Assembly (NCBI RefSeq): GCF_021129215.1
Contig: NZ_JAJOLP010000001.1
Span: 2,852,001 to 2,916,000, forward strand
Source of the DNA: Agromyces sp. S2-1-8
Lineage (GTDB): Bacteria; Actinomycetota; Actinomycetes; Actinomycetales; Microbacteriaceae
Direction of reading: 5' to 3'
Length of the DNA stretch: 64,000 nt
Shown here: in pieces, positions 28,852 to 36,630 of the stretch
How positions within the stretch are numbered: position 1 is the first letter of the stretch
How the letters are laid out: each line of letters starts with the position of its first letter
Position numbers and translations under genes: made by a program
The notes under the pieces: model-generated
Told to the model about the DNA's origin: nothing
Databases searched by the model: none
The model's input: the letters and a program-made list of their open reading frames with translations, nothing else

Positions 28852-29369
28852 TACTCGCTCGCGACCGGAGCCAGGTCGCGCCGGGAGGCGTAGAAGGTGA
28901 GGCGGAACTTGCCGATCTGCACCTCGGCGCCGTCGGACAGCAGCGCCGTCTCGATGCGCACGCCGTCGAAGTAGGTGCCGTTCAGCGAACTCAGGTCCTT
29001 GACTTCGAACGCGGTGCGATGCCGCACGAACTCGGCGTGCTTGCGCGACACCGTGACGTCGTCGAGGAAGATGTCGGCGTCGGGATGACGCCCCACGACC
29101 GTGACATCGGTGTCGAGCAGGAACCTCGCACCCGTGTTCGGGCCGCGCCGCACGACGAGCAGCGCCGAGCCCGACGGCAGCGCCGCAATGGCCTCGTGCT
29201 CCTCAGCCGAGATGTCGGCGTCGACCGCGCCGAGCTGGGCCGCCGCTTCACGGCTGAACCCCATCGTCGAGTCGACGGCGTTGTCGGCCACCGGCTGCGA
29301 CGAGGTGTGCGCATGCTCGAACTCGGCCTCGCCCGCCCCGTCGGCCTGTGTGTTGTCGGTATCCGCCAC
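28851..29369 (-). CDS. garA: FHA-domain regulator GarA/OdhI
   Basis: 172-aa forkhead-associated protein; in relatives it inhibits 2-oxoglutarate dehydrogenase and tunes glutamate metabolism when dephosphorylated. The FHA domain covers about residues 65-160 with GRHPDADIFLDDVTVSRKHAEF and LSSLNGTYFDGVRI. The N-terminal phospho-site of mycobacterial and corynebacterial homologues (ETTSVF) is not conserved; the aligned position reads DSTMGF. GTG at 29369 has GGGAGG upstream and begins 2 bp after the pgsA stop. Next gene is ftsR. Confidence 0.9.
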   Translation of the reverse strand: MADTDNTQADGAGEAEFEHAHTSSQPVADNAVDSTMGFSREAAAQLGAVDADISAEEHEAIAALPSGSALLVVRRGPNTGARFLLDTDVTVVGRHPDADIFLDDVTVSRKHAEFVRHRTAFEVKDLSSLNGTYFDGVRIETALLSDGAEVQIGKFRLTFYASRRDLAPVASE

Positions 29370-29371
29370 GG

Positions 29372-29995
29372 CTAACCTCCCTCTTCCAGCGTATCGGATC
29401 GCGAGTCGCCTGCCACCCGTGGAATACGGATGACCCGTGCGGTCTCGATCGCGTAGATGACACCCGCCCACCAGTAGAGGAACGCGCCCCACAGGGTGAT
29501 CGCCCAGCCGACGGGTTCGCTGACCGGGGCGACGGCGGGGAATGCCGCCCCGAGCATGATCACCGGCAGGCCGAAGAACAGGGCGAACGTCGCGACCTTG
29601 CCGAGCTGGTGCACCGGCAGCGGTCCGAAGCCGTGGTTCGCGAGCACCACCCCGAGCACCAGCAGGAAGACGTCACGGGCCACGATCACCACGACGATCC
29701 ACCAGGGCACGAGCTGCTGGGCTGCGAGCCCGATGAGCGCGGCGAAGATGTAGAGGCGGTCGGCGGCCGGATCGAGCAGCTGTCCGAGCCGGGTCACCTG
29801 GTCGAGGCGCCGGGCGAGATACCCGTCGGCCAGATCGGTGAGGCTCGCGACGACGAGCACCACGAGCGCGAGGACGTTGTCGCCGATGACCAGGCACACC
29901 AGGAAGACGGGCACGAGGGCCAGCCTGAGCATGCTCAGGATGTTCGGGATCGTCCAGATCTCCGAACCGACGGCTCCCCCGCGCTCCCCAGCCAC
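29372..29995 (-). CDS. CDP-alcohol phosphatidyltransferase (PgsA family)
   Basis: 207-aa membrane enzyme. The family motif D-x2-D-G-x2-A-R-x8-G-x3-D-x3-D is complete in DLADGYLARRLDQVTRLGQLL followed by DPAAD. About five hydrophobic segments are visible. Likely makes phosphatidylglycerol phosphate or another phospholipid from CDP-diacylglycerol. Order pgsA-garA-ftsR-merR matches the mycobacterial pgsA2 to Rv1830 block. The acceptor alcohol cannot be assigned. Confidence 0.9.
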   Translation of the reverse strand: MAGERGGAVGSEIWTIPNILSMLRLALVPVFLVCLVIGDNVLALVVLVVASLTDLADGYLARRLDQVTRLGQLLDPAADRLYIFAALIGLAAQQLVPWWIVVVIVARDVFLLVLGVVLANHGFGPLPVHQLGKVATFALFFGLPVIMLGAAFPAVAPVSEPVGWAITLWGAFLYWWAGVIYAIETARVIRIPRVAGDSRSDTLEEGG

Positions 29996-30028
29996 GCACC
30001 GATCCTATCGGGCGCCGGATGTCCCGCT

Positions 30029-30478
30029 TCAGAGCCGCGCGGCGAGGTCGGGCCACGCTTCGGCGAATCGAGGGTGGAGCGGCCGGCTCGCGACCGCGTC
30101 GATGGGCACCCACCGGAGCTCGATGCTCTCGGGGTCGCTCACGACCGGTTCGAAGCGCACGAGCGCGTCGGCGACGACGGTCGTGTACGACCAGAATCCG
30201 AGGTCGAGGATGCTCGTGAAGCGCACCGAGAGCGCCTCGGGCGGTACGCCGGCCTCCTCGCCGGCCTCGCGGATCGCGGCGTCGACGGCTGCCTCGTCCG
30301 CGTGCAGCGCGCCGCCGGGGATGCCCCAGGTTCCGCCGAAGTGGCTCCACTCCGCCCGGTGCTGGAGCAGCACCTCGCCCGCGGGACTCACGGCGAGCAG
30401 TCCGGCCGCGCCGTATCGCCCCCAGTAGCGGACGCCACCCGGCCCCTCGACCCACGCGTCTCCGCTCGAACCCGTCAC
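30029..30478 (-). CDS. NUDIX hydrolase
   Basis: 149-aa hydrolase of nucleoside-diphosphate-linked compounds. The Nudix box is complete: GGALHADEAAVDAAIREAGEEAGV (Gx5Ex7REUxEExGU), with glutamates positioned for metal binding. GTG at 30478 is chosen over an ATG six codons upstream (30496) with no clear ribosome site for either. Divergent from the S4-domain gene. Substrate unknown; candidates include mutagenic dNTPs or ADP-ribose. Confidence 0.87.
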   Translation of the reverse strand: MTGSSGDAWVEGPGGVRYWGRYGAAGLLAVSPAGEVLLQHRAEWSHFGGTWGIPGGALHADEAAVDAAIREAGEEAGVPPEALSVRFTSILDLGFWSYTTVVADALVRFEPVVSDPESIELRWVPIDAVASRPLHPRFAEAWPDLAARL

Positions 30479-30537
30479 CCCTCCAGCATGACGCATGCCG
30501 GCGGGTCTGCGAGGCGCGGCGGCCGTAGGCTGGAGCG

Positions 30538-30909
30538 ATGGACGACCAGCGACCGGTGCGCATCGACGCATGGTTGTGGGCGGTGCGCCAGTACAAGACC
30601 CGCTCGGCGGCGACGGCCGCATGCCGTGCCGGGCATGTGCGCGTCAACGGCGAGCGGGTGAAGGCCGCCCAAGCCGTACGCGCCGGCGACGAGGTGCGGG
30701 TGCGCATCGCGGGATTCGACCGGCAGCTGATCGTGCGCCGCACGATCGCGAAGCGCGTCTCCGCACCGCTCGCCGCCGAGGCGGCCGAGGACCGCACCCC
30801 GCCGCCTCCCCCGCGGGCGGAGCTCCCGGCGACGATCGTGCGCGACCGCGGCGCGGGCCGACCGACCAAACGCGAGCGGCGCGACCTCGATCGACTGCGC
30901 GGGCGATGA
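30538..30909 (+). CDS. S4-domain RNA-binding protein (Hsp15/HslR-like)
   Basis: 123-aa protein. S4 fold at residues 7-60 (VRIDAWLWAVRQYKTRSAATAACRAGHVRVNGERVKAAQAVRAGDEVRV), then a basic tail (GRPTKRERRDLDRLRGR). Hsp15 rescues stalled 50S subunits carrying nascent chains; this is the likely role. TAGGCT lies 6 nt before the ATG, so the mRNA is probably leaderless. Confidence 0.88.
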   Translation: MDDQRPVRIDAWLWAVRQYKTRSAATAACRAGHVRVNGERVKAAQAVRAGDEVRVRIAGFDRQLIVRRTIAKRVSAPLAAEAAEDRTPPPPPRAELPATIVRDRGAGRPTKRERRDLDRLRGR

Positions 30910-30987
30910 CCGGCCGCCGACGCCGCGGAGCGCGAACGGCCGGTGCCGCTGCCGCACGAGCGCGGGTCCGGGCGTAGCCTGTCGCTC

Positions 30988-31281
30988 GTGCACAAGGAAC
31001 TCACCCACGAACCCGACGCGCGTCGCTATGTCCTGCGGGTCGACGGCACGATCGCGAGCGTGCTCGACTACCGGGTGCTCGGCGACGCCGTGGCCTTCAC
31101 GCGGACGTTCACGAATCCGGCGTACCGCGGCTCGGGCCTGGCCTCCGAGGTCGTCGCGTTCGCGGTCGACGACGTCGAGGCGGGCTCGAACCGGCACATC
31201 GTGCCCAGCTGCTGGTACGTCTCGGAGTGGTTCGACCGGCATCCCGACCGGCGCGGCCTGCTCGATCCGCGGCTCGGCTGA
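30988..31281 (+). CDS. Short GNAT-like N-acetyltransferase (YjdJ type)
   Basis: 97-aa single-domain acyltransferase of the short GCN5-related subfamily: LDYRVLGDAVAFTRTFTNPAYRGSGLASEVVAFAVDDV contains the acetyl-CoA loop, and the protein ends in IVPSCWYVSEWFDRHPD, typical of the group. GTG at 30988 follows TAGCCT by 7 nt (leaderless). Its stop overlaps the start of the epimerase gene by one base (TGATG). Confidence 0.82.
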   Translation: MHKELTHEPDARRYVLRVDGTIASVLDYRVLGDAVAFTRTFTNPAYRGSGLASEVVAFAVDDVEAGSNRHIVPSCWYVSEWFDRHPDRRGLLDPRLG

Positions 31282-31967
31282 TGGTCGCGGGCTACAGCGC
31301 CGCACAGGTCCGCGCCGCAGAGGCGCCGCACCTCGCACGAGGCGAGCCGCTCATGCTCCGCGCGGCCGCGGCGCTCGCCGGGGTCCTGCGCGCTCGACTC
31401 GCCGGCCGGGCCGAGCGCTCGCCGCTCGTGCTCGTGCTCGCGGGATCGGGCGACAACGGCGGCGATGCCGTCTACGCGGCCGCCGAGCTCGCCGCAGAGG
31501 GAGTCGCGGTCGAGATCGTCCCCACCGGGTCGCGCATGCACGACGCGGCACGATCCGCAGCCGTCACGGCGGGCGCCCGGGTGCTCGACGGCGCCGACGC
31601 GTCGATCGTCGCCGCACGTGCCGGCGAGGCATCCCTGATCGTCGACGGGGTACTGGGGACCGGGACGAGCGCCGACCCCGCGCTGCGCGGGCGGGCCCGC
31701 GAGCTCGTCGCCGCCATCCTGCCCGTGCTCGCCCGGGTGCCCGGCCCCGAGGTCGTCGCCGTCGACCTGCCGAGCGGCATCGACCCCGACGACGGCAGCG
31801 TGCCCGACCCGACCGTGCTGCCGGCGACCGTCACGGTCACGTTCGGCGCGGCGAAGGCGGGGCTGCTCATCGAGCCCGGCGCCGACCTCGCCGGCGAGCT
31901 GCACGTCGTCGACCTCGGGCTCGGTCCCGAACTCGCGGCCTTCACCCCGCTCGTCGAGCGCGGCTGA
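31281..31967 (+). CDS. nnrE: NAD(P)H-hydrate epimerase (YjeF_N domain)
   Basis: 228-aa enzyme that epimerises damaged (R)-NAD(P)HX so the S-specific dehydratase can repair it. Nucleotide/phosphate motif reads GSGDNGGDAVYAAAEL, a D-for-N variant of the usual GxGNNGGDG. Conserved VIVDGVLGTG-like segment and VVAVDLPSGIDPDDGSV are present. It is the epimerase domain alone; the dehydratase part (NnrD) is not fused and not in this window. ATG overlaps the preceding stop (TGATG). Confidence 0.87.
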   Translation: MVAGYSAAQVRAAEAPHLARGEPLMLRAAAALAGVLRARLAGRAERSPLVLVLAGSGDNGGDAVYAAAELAAEGVAVEIVPTGSRMHDAARSAAVTAGARVLDGADASIVAARAGEASLIVDGVLGTGTSADPALRGRARELVAAILPVLARVPGPEVVAVDLPSGIDPDDGSVPDPTVLPATVTVTFGAAKAGLLIEPGADLAGELHVVDLGLGPELAAFTPLVERG

Positions 31968-31996
31968 GCCGGGTCACGGCACGCGCGACTGCGGAC

Positions 31997-32836
31997 TCAG
32001 TACCAGTTGACGGCCTGCGAGTGCGACCAGGCGCTGCACGGCGAGCCGTACGACCGCGAGATGTAGTCGAGGCCCCAGGCGATCTGCGTCGCCGCGTTCG
32101 TCTGCCAGTCGGCGCCCATCGTGGCCATCTTGCTGCCCGGCAGCGCCTGCGGGATGCCGGTGGCACCGCTCGAGCCGTTCATGGCCGTGTACGACCAGCC
32201 CGACTCCTTCTGCCACAACTGGTCGAGGCACTGGAACTCGCCGTCGCCCCAGCCGTACGTGCTCGACGCCATCGAGCGGGCCGTCGCGCGGGCGCCGTCC
32301 GGCGTGTTCGCACGGGCGAGCGCCTCGGCGGCGGCCTTCGCCTTCTCGGCCTGCACGCGGTCGTACTCGGCTGCGGCCGCGGTCGCCTTCGCGACCTCGT
32401 CACGCGTTTCGGCGGTGAGGTCGGCGAGCTCGTCCACCGGCAGCAGTTCGTAGTCGCCGAGCGAGGCGACCGAGGCGGCGAGCTCCGACGTGTCGGTCTT
32501 GCCGTCGACGGCGGCGAGCGTCGCGCTCGCCGTCGAGAGGGTGTCCTCGGCGGTCGCGCGGGTGCGGGCGGCGGCGATGGCGCTGTAGGCGCCGAGCTGG
32601 TCGCGGTGCACGCCGGTCGCCTCGGTCAGGGCGGTCGTCGCATCGATCCGCTCCTGGGCGCTCACGGCGGCCTGCACGGTGAAGCCGGTGCCGACGACGA
32701 GCGCGACGCCGAACACCGCGCCGACGGCCATGAGGCGACGGCGGGAGCCGCGGTGACGACGGGCGGCACGGCGCGGGCGGTCGAGGGTGGGGTCTGCGGA
32801 TTCGGTTTCGGGGCTGGGGGAAGTCTGGTTGCGCAT
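31997..32836 (-). CDS. Secreted lysozyme-like (aggregation-promoting-factor type) protein, paralog 1
   Basis: 279 aa. A basic N-terminus and one membrane/signal segment (MAVGAVFGVALVVGTGFTVQAAV, about 35-60) lead to a helical, Ala/Thr/Glu-rich coiled region and a C-terminal lysozyme-fold domain (CLDQLWQKESGWSYTAMNGSSGATGIPQALPGSKMATMGADWQTN...AWGLDYI). The glutamate in KESGW is the presumed catalytic residue. It is paralogous to 40622-41539 and shares an upstream 29-nt element with it. Likely remodels peptidoglycan outside the membrane. Confidence 0.88.
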   Translation of the reverse strand: MRNQTSPSPETESADPTLDRPRRAARRHRGSRRRLMAVGAVFGVALVVGTGFTVQAAVSAQERIDATTALTEATGVHRDQLGAYSAIAAARTRATAEDTLSTASATLAAVDGKTDTSELAASVASLGDYELLPVDELADLTAETRDEVAKATAAAAEYDRVQAEKAKAAAEALARANTPDGARATARSMASSTYGWGDGEFQCLDQLWQKESGWSYTAMNGSSGATGIPQALPGSKMATMGADWQTNAATQIAWGLDYISRSYGSPCSAWSHSQAVNWY

Positions 32837-32919
32837 AAGTATCTGAGCTGCTCGGATTCGGCTTTCGTTCGTGGGGGCGGCCCCGAGCACGGGCACAAGT
32901 CAGACACCCTGCCTGCCGA

Positions 32920-32948
32920 TTCTGGACGGATCCTCAGTTCTGCCTGTG
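32920..32948 (-). promoter_or_regulatory. Conserved 29-nt element upstream of lysozyme-like paralog 1
   Basis: This block is 26/29 identical to 41646-41674, which sits upstream of the second paralog. On the minus strand it begins CACAGG and ends TCCGTCCAGAA. The flanks differ, and the distance to the start codon is about 83 nt here and 106 nt there. It may be a shared promoter, operator or leader RNA. It does not match the c-di-AMP (ydaO) riboswitch or an MtrA direct repeat that I would recognise. Confidence 0.7.
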
Positions 32949-32989
32949 CGCTTCATGGGTGCACCCGCGAAACGCGCGATACTCGGAGG

Positions 32990-33406
32990 ATGCTCCCAGC
33001 CGACGACGCCGAGTTCCCCACCCCCGCCGCGGAGGATCGCTGCCCCTGCCTCAGCGGACTCCCGTTCGGCGAGTGCTGCGGACGTCTCATCGACGGCGAG
33101 GCTCATGCGCCGACCGCCGAACAGCTCATGCGCTCGCGCTACACGGCCTTCGTGATCGGCGCCGCGTCCTACCTGCTCGAGACCTGGCATCCCACGACTC
33201 GACCGGCAGCGCTCGAGCTCGACCCGTCGATCCGGTGGCTCCGACTCGAGATCGAGCGCGCCGAGCACGGCGGCCCGTTCGACCGGGAAGGACTCGTCGA
33301 GTTCACCGCCCACTACCGCCACCACGGTGAGCGCGGCAGCCAGCACGAGACGAGCCGTTTCGCCCGCCTCGACGGCCGCTGGACCTACCTCGACTCGGTC
33401 GTCTGA
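32990..33406 (+). CDS. YchJ-family SEC-C metal-binding protein (UPF0225)
   Basis: 138-aa cytoplasmic protein. N-terminal SEC-C motif CPCLSGLPFGECCG binds zinc; the rest (AEQLMRSRYTAFVIGAASYLLETWHPTTRP; FTAHYRH; HETSRFARLDGRWTYLD) is the NTF2-like YchJ domain. Role unknown. ATG at 32990 is preceded by GATACT and GGAGG. It starts back-to-back with the lysozyme-like gene, sharing its upstream region. Confidence 0.88.
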   Translation: MLPADDAEFPTPAAEDRCPCLSGLPFGECCGRLIDGEAHAPTAEQLMRSRYTAFVIGAASYLLETWHPTTRPAALELDPSIRWLRLEIERAEHGGPFDREGLVEFTAHYRHHGERGSQHETSRFARLDGRWTYLDSVV

Positions 33407-33522
33407 GCGTCGACCGCAGCCGGGCGGCAGCCGACGGCGCGGCGGCGGGCGGCGCTCCGCTGCGGGCGAACGCGGCCGGGAATCAAAGCGAATCCAGAGC
33501 TTCGCCACCTAGCGTGGTGCTC

Positions 33523-34278
33523 GTGACTCCGCTCGACGGCACTCGTCCCACGAGGCATCCAGACGCCCCCGCCATGCTCACGCCCCGTGCCCAGCGCACG
33601 CTCGAGACCATCGACGGCCAGACCCTCGACGAGATGCGGGCGCTCCGCGACGAGACCGAGCGGTTCATGCTGCGCTACAAGTTCGGCATGGACGAGGTCA
33701 TCACGAAGCTCTCGATCCTGCGCGAGGAGTTCAACCAGACGCACGACTACAACCCCATCGAGCACATCTCGAGCCGGTTGAAGAGCCTCGACAGCGTCAT
33801 CGAGAAGATGGCGCGCAAGGGCATCGAGCCGAACTTCGACACGATCCGCGAGACGATCACCGACATCGCGGGCGTCCGCGTCACCTGCAGCTTCGTGTCC
33901 GACGCGTACCGCATCTTCGAGCTGCTCACCGCGCAGCGCGACATCCGGGTGATCAAGGTGAAGGACTACATCAAGGAGCCGAAGCCGAACGGCTATCAGA
34001 GCCTGCACGTCATCGTCGAGGTGCCCGTGTTCCTCTCGACGGGACCGCACCCCGTCGCGGTCGAGGTGCAGATCCGCACGATCGCGATGGACTTCTGGGC
34101 GAGCCTCGAGCACAAGATCTACTACAAGTACGACCGCCAGGTCCCGCAGGAGCTGCTCGACGGGCTGACCGACGCGGCCCACACCGCTTCCGAGCTCGAC
34201 GCTCGCATGGAGCGCCTGCACCGCGAGGTGCACGGGGCGCCGCGGTTGCCGCACGTGCCCCGCGACATCGCGGTCTGA
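33523..34278 (+). CDS. Small alarmone synthetase (RelA/SpoT synthetase domain)
   Basis: 251-aa GTP pyrophosphokinase with only the synthetase domain; no hydrolase, TGS or ACT parts. Visible are SRLKSLDSVIEKMARKG, DIAGVRVTCSFVSDAYRIFELL, GYQSLHVIVEV and EVQIRTIAMDFWASLEHKIYYK, the substrate and catalytic motifs of the family. It makes (p)ppGpp under stress. GTG at 33523 follows TAGCGT by 7 nt (leaderless). It is a single-gene unit. Confidence 0.9.
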   Translation: MTPLDGTRPTRHPDAPAMLTPRAQRTLETIDGQTLDEMRALRDETERFMLRYKFGMDEVITKLSILREEFNQTHDYNPIEHISSRLKSLDSVIEKMARKGIEPNFDTIRETITDIAGVRVTCSFVSDAYRIFELLTAQRDIRVIKVKDYIKEPKPNGYQSLHVIVEVPVFLSTGPHPVAVEVQIRTIAMDFWASLEHKIYYKYDRQVPQELLDGLTDAAHTASELDARMERLHREVHGAPRLPHVPRDIAV

Positions 34279-34296
34279 TCCGCCGAGCCCCGCCGC

Positions 34297-34968
34297 TCAG
34301 GACTCGAACGCCACCCGGAGCTCGTCGCTCACGCGCAACGAACGGTCGCCCGGCACCCGCGCGACCCAGCCCGCCGAGAGCAGGACCTCGAGCACGTGCG
34401 CCCCGAGGGCGCCGGCGAGGTGCGGTCGTCGCTCGGTCCAGTCGAGGCAGCCCCGCACCGGCGGCCGACGGCCGGGGGCGGGCGCCGCCTCGAGCCGCAG
34501 CCGGCGCGCGACGGGGCCGTCGGTCGCGAGGATCATGCCCGATCCCCCGGCCTCGAGCGGCGTGATCGCCTCCTCGGCGACGAGCGCGTCCGCGATGCCG
34601 AGGGCGATCCGGCCGGCCAGGTGGTCGTAGCACGTCCGGGCCTCGGCGAGCCGTCGTGCGGTCGCGGACTGGCCGTACGAGGTGACCGGTCGCCGCGGCG
34701 CCAGCCGCTGCAACGACTCGATGGCGTCGGCGACATCGGCCCCAGCGAGCTCGAAGTAGCGATGCCGACCGAGCGCGCGCGCCCGCACGAGGCCGCCCTC
34801 GACGAGCCGGGCGAGATGCGCGCTCGCCGTGGGCGCCGACACGCGTGCGATCGCCGCGAGCTCGCCTGCGGGCAGCGCGCGCCCGTCGAGCAGGGCGACG
34901 AGCATGGCGGCCCGGGCCGGTTCGCCCATCAACCGGGCCGGGCTCGCGAGGTCGGCGTCGCCATCCAT
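34297..34968 (-). CDS. ArsR-type winged-helix regulator
   Basis: 223-aa regulator. Winged helix near the N-terminus: ARAAMLVALLDGRALPAGELAAIARVSAPTASAHLARLVEGGLVRARALGRHRYFELA. The C-terminal half, longer than in simple ArsR proteins, has TCYDHLAGRIALGIADALVAEEAI and LDWTERRPHLAGALGAHVLEVLL, typical of a group that senses unknown ligands. ATG at 34968 follows TATCGT by 7 nt. It is divergent from the P450-like/PEP-mutase pair, its likely target. Confidence 0.87.
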   Translation of the reverse strand: MDGDADLASPARLMGEPARAAMLVALLDGRALPAGELAAIARVSAPTASAHLARLVEGGLVRARALGRHRYFELAGADVADAIESLQRLAPRRPVTSYGQSATARRLAEARTCYDHLAGRIALGIADALVAEEAITPLEAGGSGMILATDGPVARRLRLEAAPAPGRRPPVRGCLDWTERRPHLAGALGAHVLEVLLSAGWVARVPGDRSLRVSDELRVAFES

Positions 34969-35032
34969 GTCCCCACGATACGACGAGGATGCTTCGCCCG
35001 ACGACGAACGATCGCCGTCGTAGCGTCGGAGC

Positions 35033-35824
35033 ATGCCAGTCATCCATGACCGATCCGACGTCGCCCGCATCCTCGACGACCCCGCCTGGCTCGTGCCGGA
35101 GCCGGGGCCGGGCGACTCCGCCTTCGCCCGGCTGCGCGTCGAGGCGTCCCGTTTCGCGAACGGCCGCACGCACGACGAACGACGCGCCCTGATCGACGCC
35201 CGCCTGGCGGCGATCGATCCCGAGCGACTCGCCCGAGCCGCCGCGGCGTCCGCCCGTGCCGCGCGCGCGGCCGGCGTCGACCGCGCCGAGGTCGCCCGTC
35301 GCGCCCCGGTCGAGACGCTCGCCGCGGCGCTCGGGCACACCGACCCAGCTTCGCTGCCCGACGCGGCGGCGATCGTCGCGGGGCCCTACGCGACCGGGGT
35401 CGTCGACGATGCGGCCGCCGTGGGCGCCGCGGCCGAGCGACTGCTCGGCGCAGCAGCGCCGGGACGGCATCGGGTGCTCGACGCCCAGTTGCTCGTGCAG
35501 GCGCACGCCGCGACCGGCGGGCTCATCGCCGCGGCACTGCGCCGCGCCGATGCGGTGCCGGCCGTTCCGACCGGGCACGTCGTCGCAGCGGTGCTCCGCG
35601 ACGAGCCGCCCGTCCCCGCCACCCGCCGCCTCGCGCCGGCGGGCCATGGCTCGGCCGAGCATCTCGTCGAGCTCCGGCTCGGCGGCCCCGATCGCGAGGC
35701 CACCGCGGGTGCACCGCCGCGAACGCTGGCCTTCGGCGCCGGTCCGCGGCGCTGCCCCGCGCGGGATCACGCCGTGGCCGTGGCCGCGGCGGTCGTCGAC
35801 GTTCTCCGGGAGCAGGAGTGCTGA
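35033..35824 (+). CDS. Cytochrome-P450-like short protein
   Basis: 263 aa. The C-terminus reads LAFGAGPRRCPARDHAVAVAAAVVDVL, very close to the P450 heme-cysteine loop (FGxGxRxC) and following L helix. An N-terminal RLRVEASRFANGRTHDERRALIDARL resembles the region before the P450 C-helix. The full P450 length is about 400, and the I-helix and ExxR are not clear, so oxidase activity is doubtful; heme binding may survive. Overlaps the PEP-mutase-like gene by 7 bp. TAGCGT lies 6 nt before the ATG (leaderless). Confidence 0.75.
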   Translation: MPVIHDRSDVARILDDPAWLVPEPGPGDSAFARLRVEASRFANGRTHDERRALIDARLAAIDPERLARAAAASARAARAAGVDRAEVARRAPVETLAAALGHTDPASLPDAAAIVAGPYATGVVDDAAAVGAAAERLLGAAAPGRHRVLDAQLLVQAHAATGGLIAAALRRADAVPAVPTGHVVAAVLRDEPPVPATRRLAPAGHGSAEHLVELRLGGPDREATAGAPPRTLAFGAGPRRCPARDHAVAVAAAVVDVLREQEC

Positions 35825-36630
35825 GCCCCGCACGATTCCGCGAGCTGCACCGCCCGGGTGATCCGTTGCTGCTGCCGAACGCGTGGGACCTCGCGTCGGC
35901 CCTCACGCTCAGCGCGCACGGCGCCGAGGTGGTCGGGACGACGAGCCTCGGCGTGGCGGTCGCCGCCGGCGAGCCCGATGGCGCGGGTGCGACCCTTGCA
36001 CCCACGATCGAACTCGCGCACCGCATCACGGCCGCCGGCATCGCCGTCACCGTCGACCTCGAAGCGGGGTTCTCCGACGATCCCGTCGCCGTCGGCGACG
36101 TCGTCGCGGAACTCGCCCGGGCGGGCGTCGTGGGCGTCAACCTCGAGGACTCGACGGCCCAGGGACTGACCGAGCCCGTGGCGTTCGCACGCAAACTGGC
36201 CGCCGTCGCCGCTGCGGCGCCCGAGCTGTACTTGAACGCGCGGACCGACGCGTTCTGGGTCGGCGCGCTCGACGGCATCGGAGCGCGGACGTCGGCATCG
36301 CTCGAACGGGCCCGTCGCTACCTCGACGCGGGAGCGACCGGCGTCTTCGTGCCGGGAACCCTCGACGACGGCACGATCGCGACACTCGCATCCGGGATCA
36401 CCGCGCCCCTCAACGTGCTCGCACAACCCGGGCGCGCGATCGGCGACCTCGCCGCCCTCGGGGTCGCCCGCATCAGCACCGGATCACTGCTGTTCCGAGC
36501 ATCGCTCGCCGCGATCACGGCAGTGCTCGACGACGTCCGCCTCGGCGCTCCACCCGGAACGACCGCGCGGTCGATCCCCGACTACTCGGCCGCGGTCGCA
36601 CTGGGCGTACGCCGGCCGTCACCCGGATGA
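35818..36630 (+). CDS. Isocitrate lyase/PEP mutase superfamily protein
   Basis: 270-aa TIM-barrel enzyme. Typical features are LLLPNAWDLASALTLSAHGAEVVGTTSLGVA, VTVDLEAGFSDDP (metal aspartate/glutamate), VGVNLEDSTAQG and LNARTDAFW. The family includes phosphonopyruvate hydrolases, methylisocitrate lyases and carboxyvinyl phosphonate mutases; the substrate here is unknown. GTG at 35818 has GGAGCAGGA upstream and overlaps the P450-like gene. The 3' end overlaps the convergent ligD-type gene by 12 bp. Confidence 0.87.
   Translation: MLSPARFRELHRPGDPLLLPNAWDLASALTLSAHGAEVVGTTSLGVAVAAGEPDGAGATLAPTIELAHRITAAGIAVTVDLEAGFSDDPVAVGDVVAELARAGVVGVNLEDSTAQGLTEPVAFARKLAAVAAAAPELYLNARTDAFWVGALDGIGARTSASLERARRYLDAGATGVFVPGTLDDGTIATLASGITAPLNVLAQPGRAIGDLAALGVARISTGSLLFRASLAAITAVLDDVRLGAPPGTTARSIPDYSAAVALGVRRPSPG

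Noticed and set aside
32837-32989. c-di-AMP (ydaO) riboswitch upstream of the lysozyme-like gene
   Set aside because: Such riboswitches are common before actinobacterial wall hydrolases, but the conserved ydaO core sequences are not recognisable in either upstream region.
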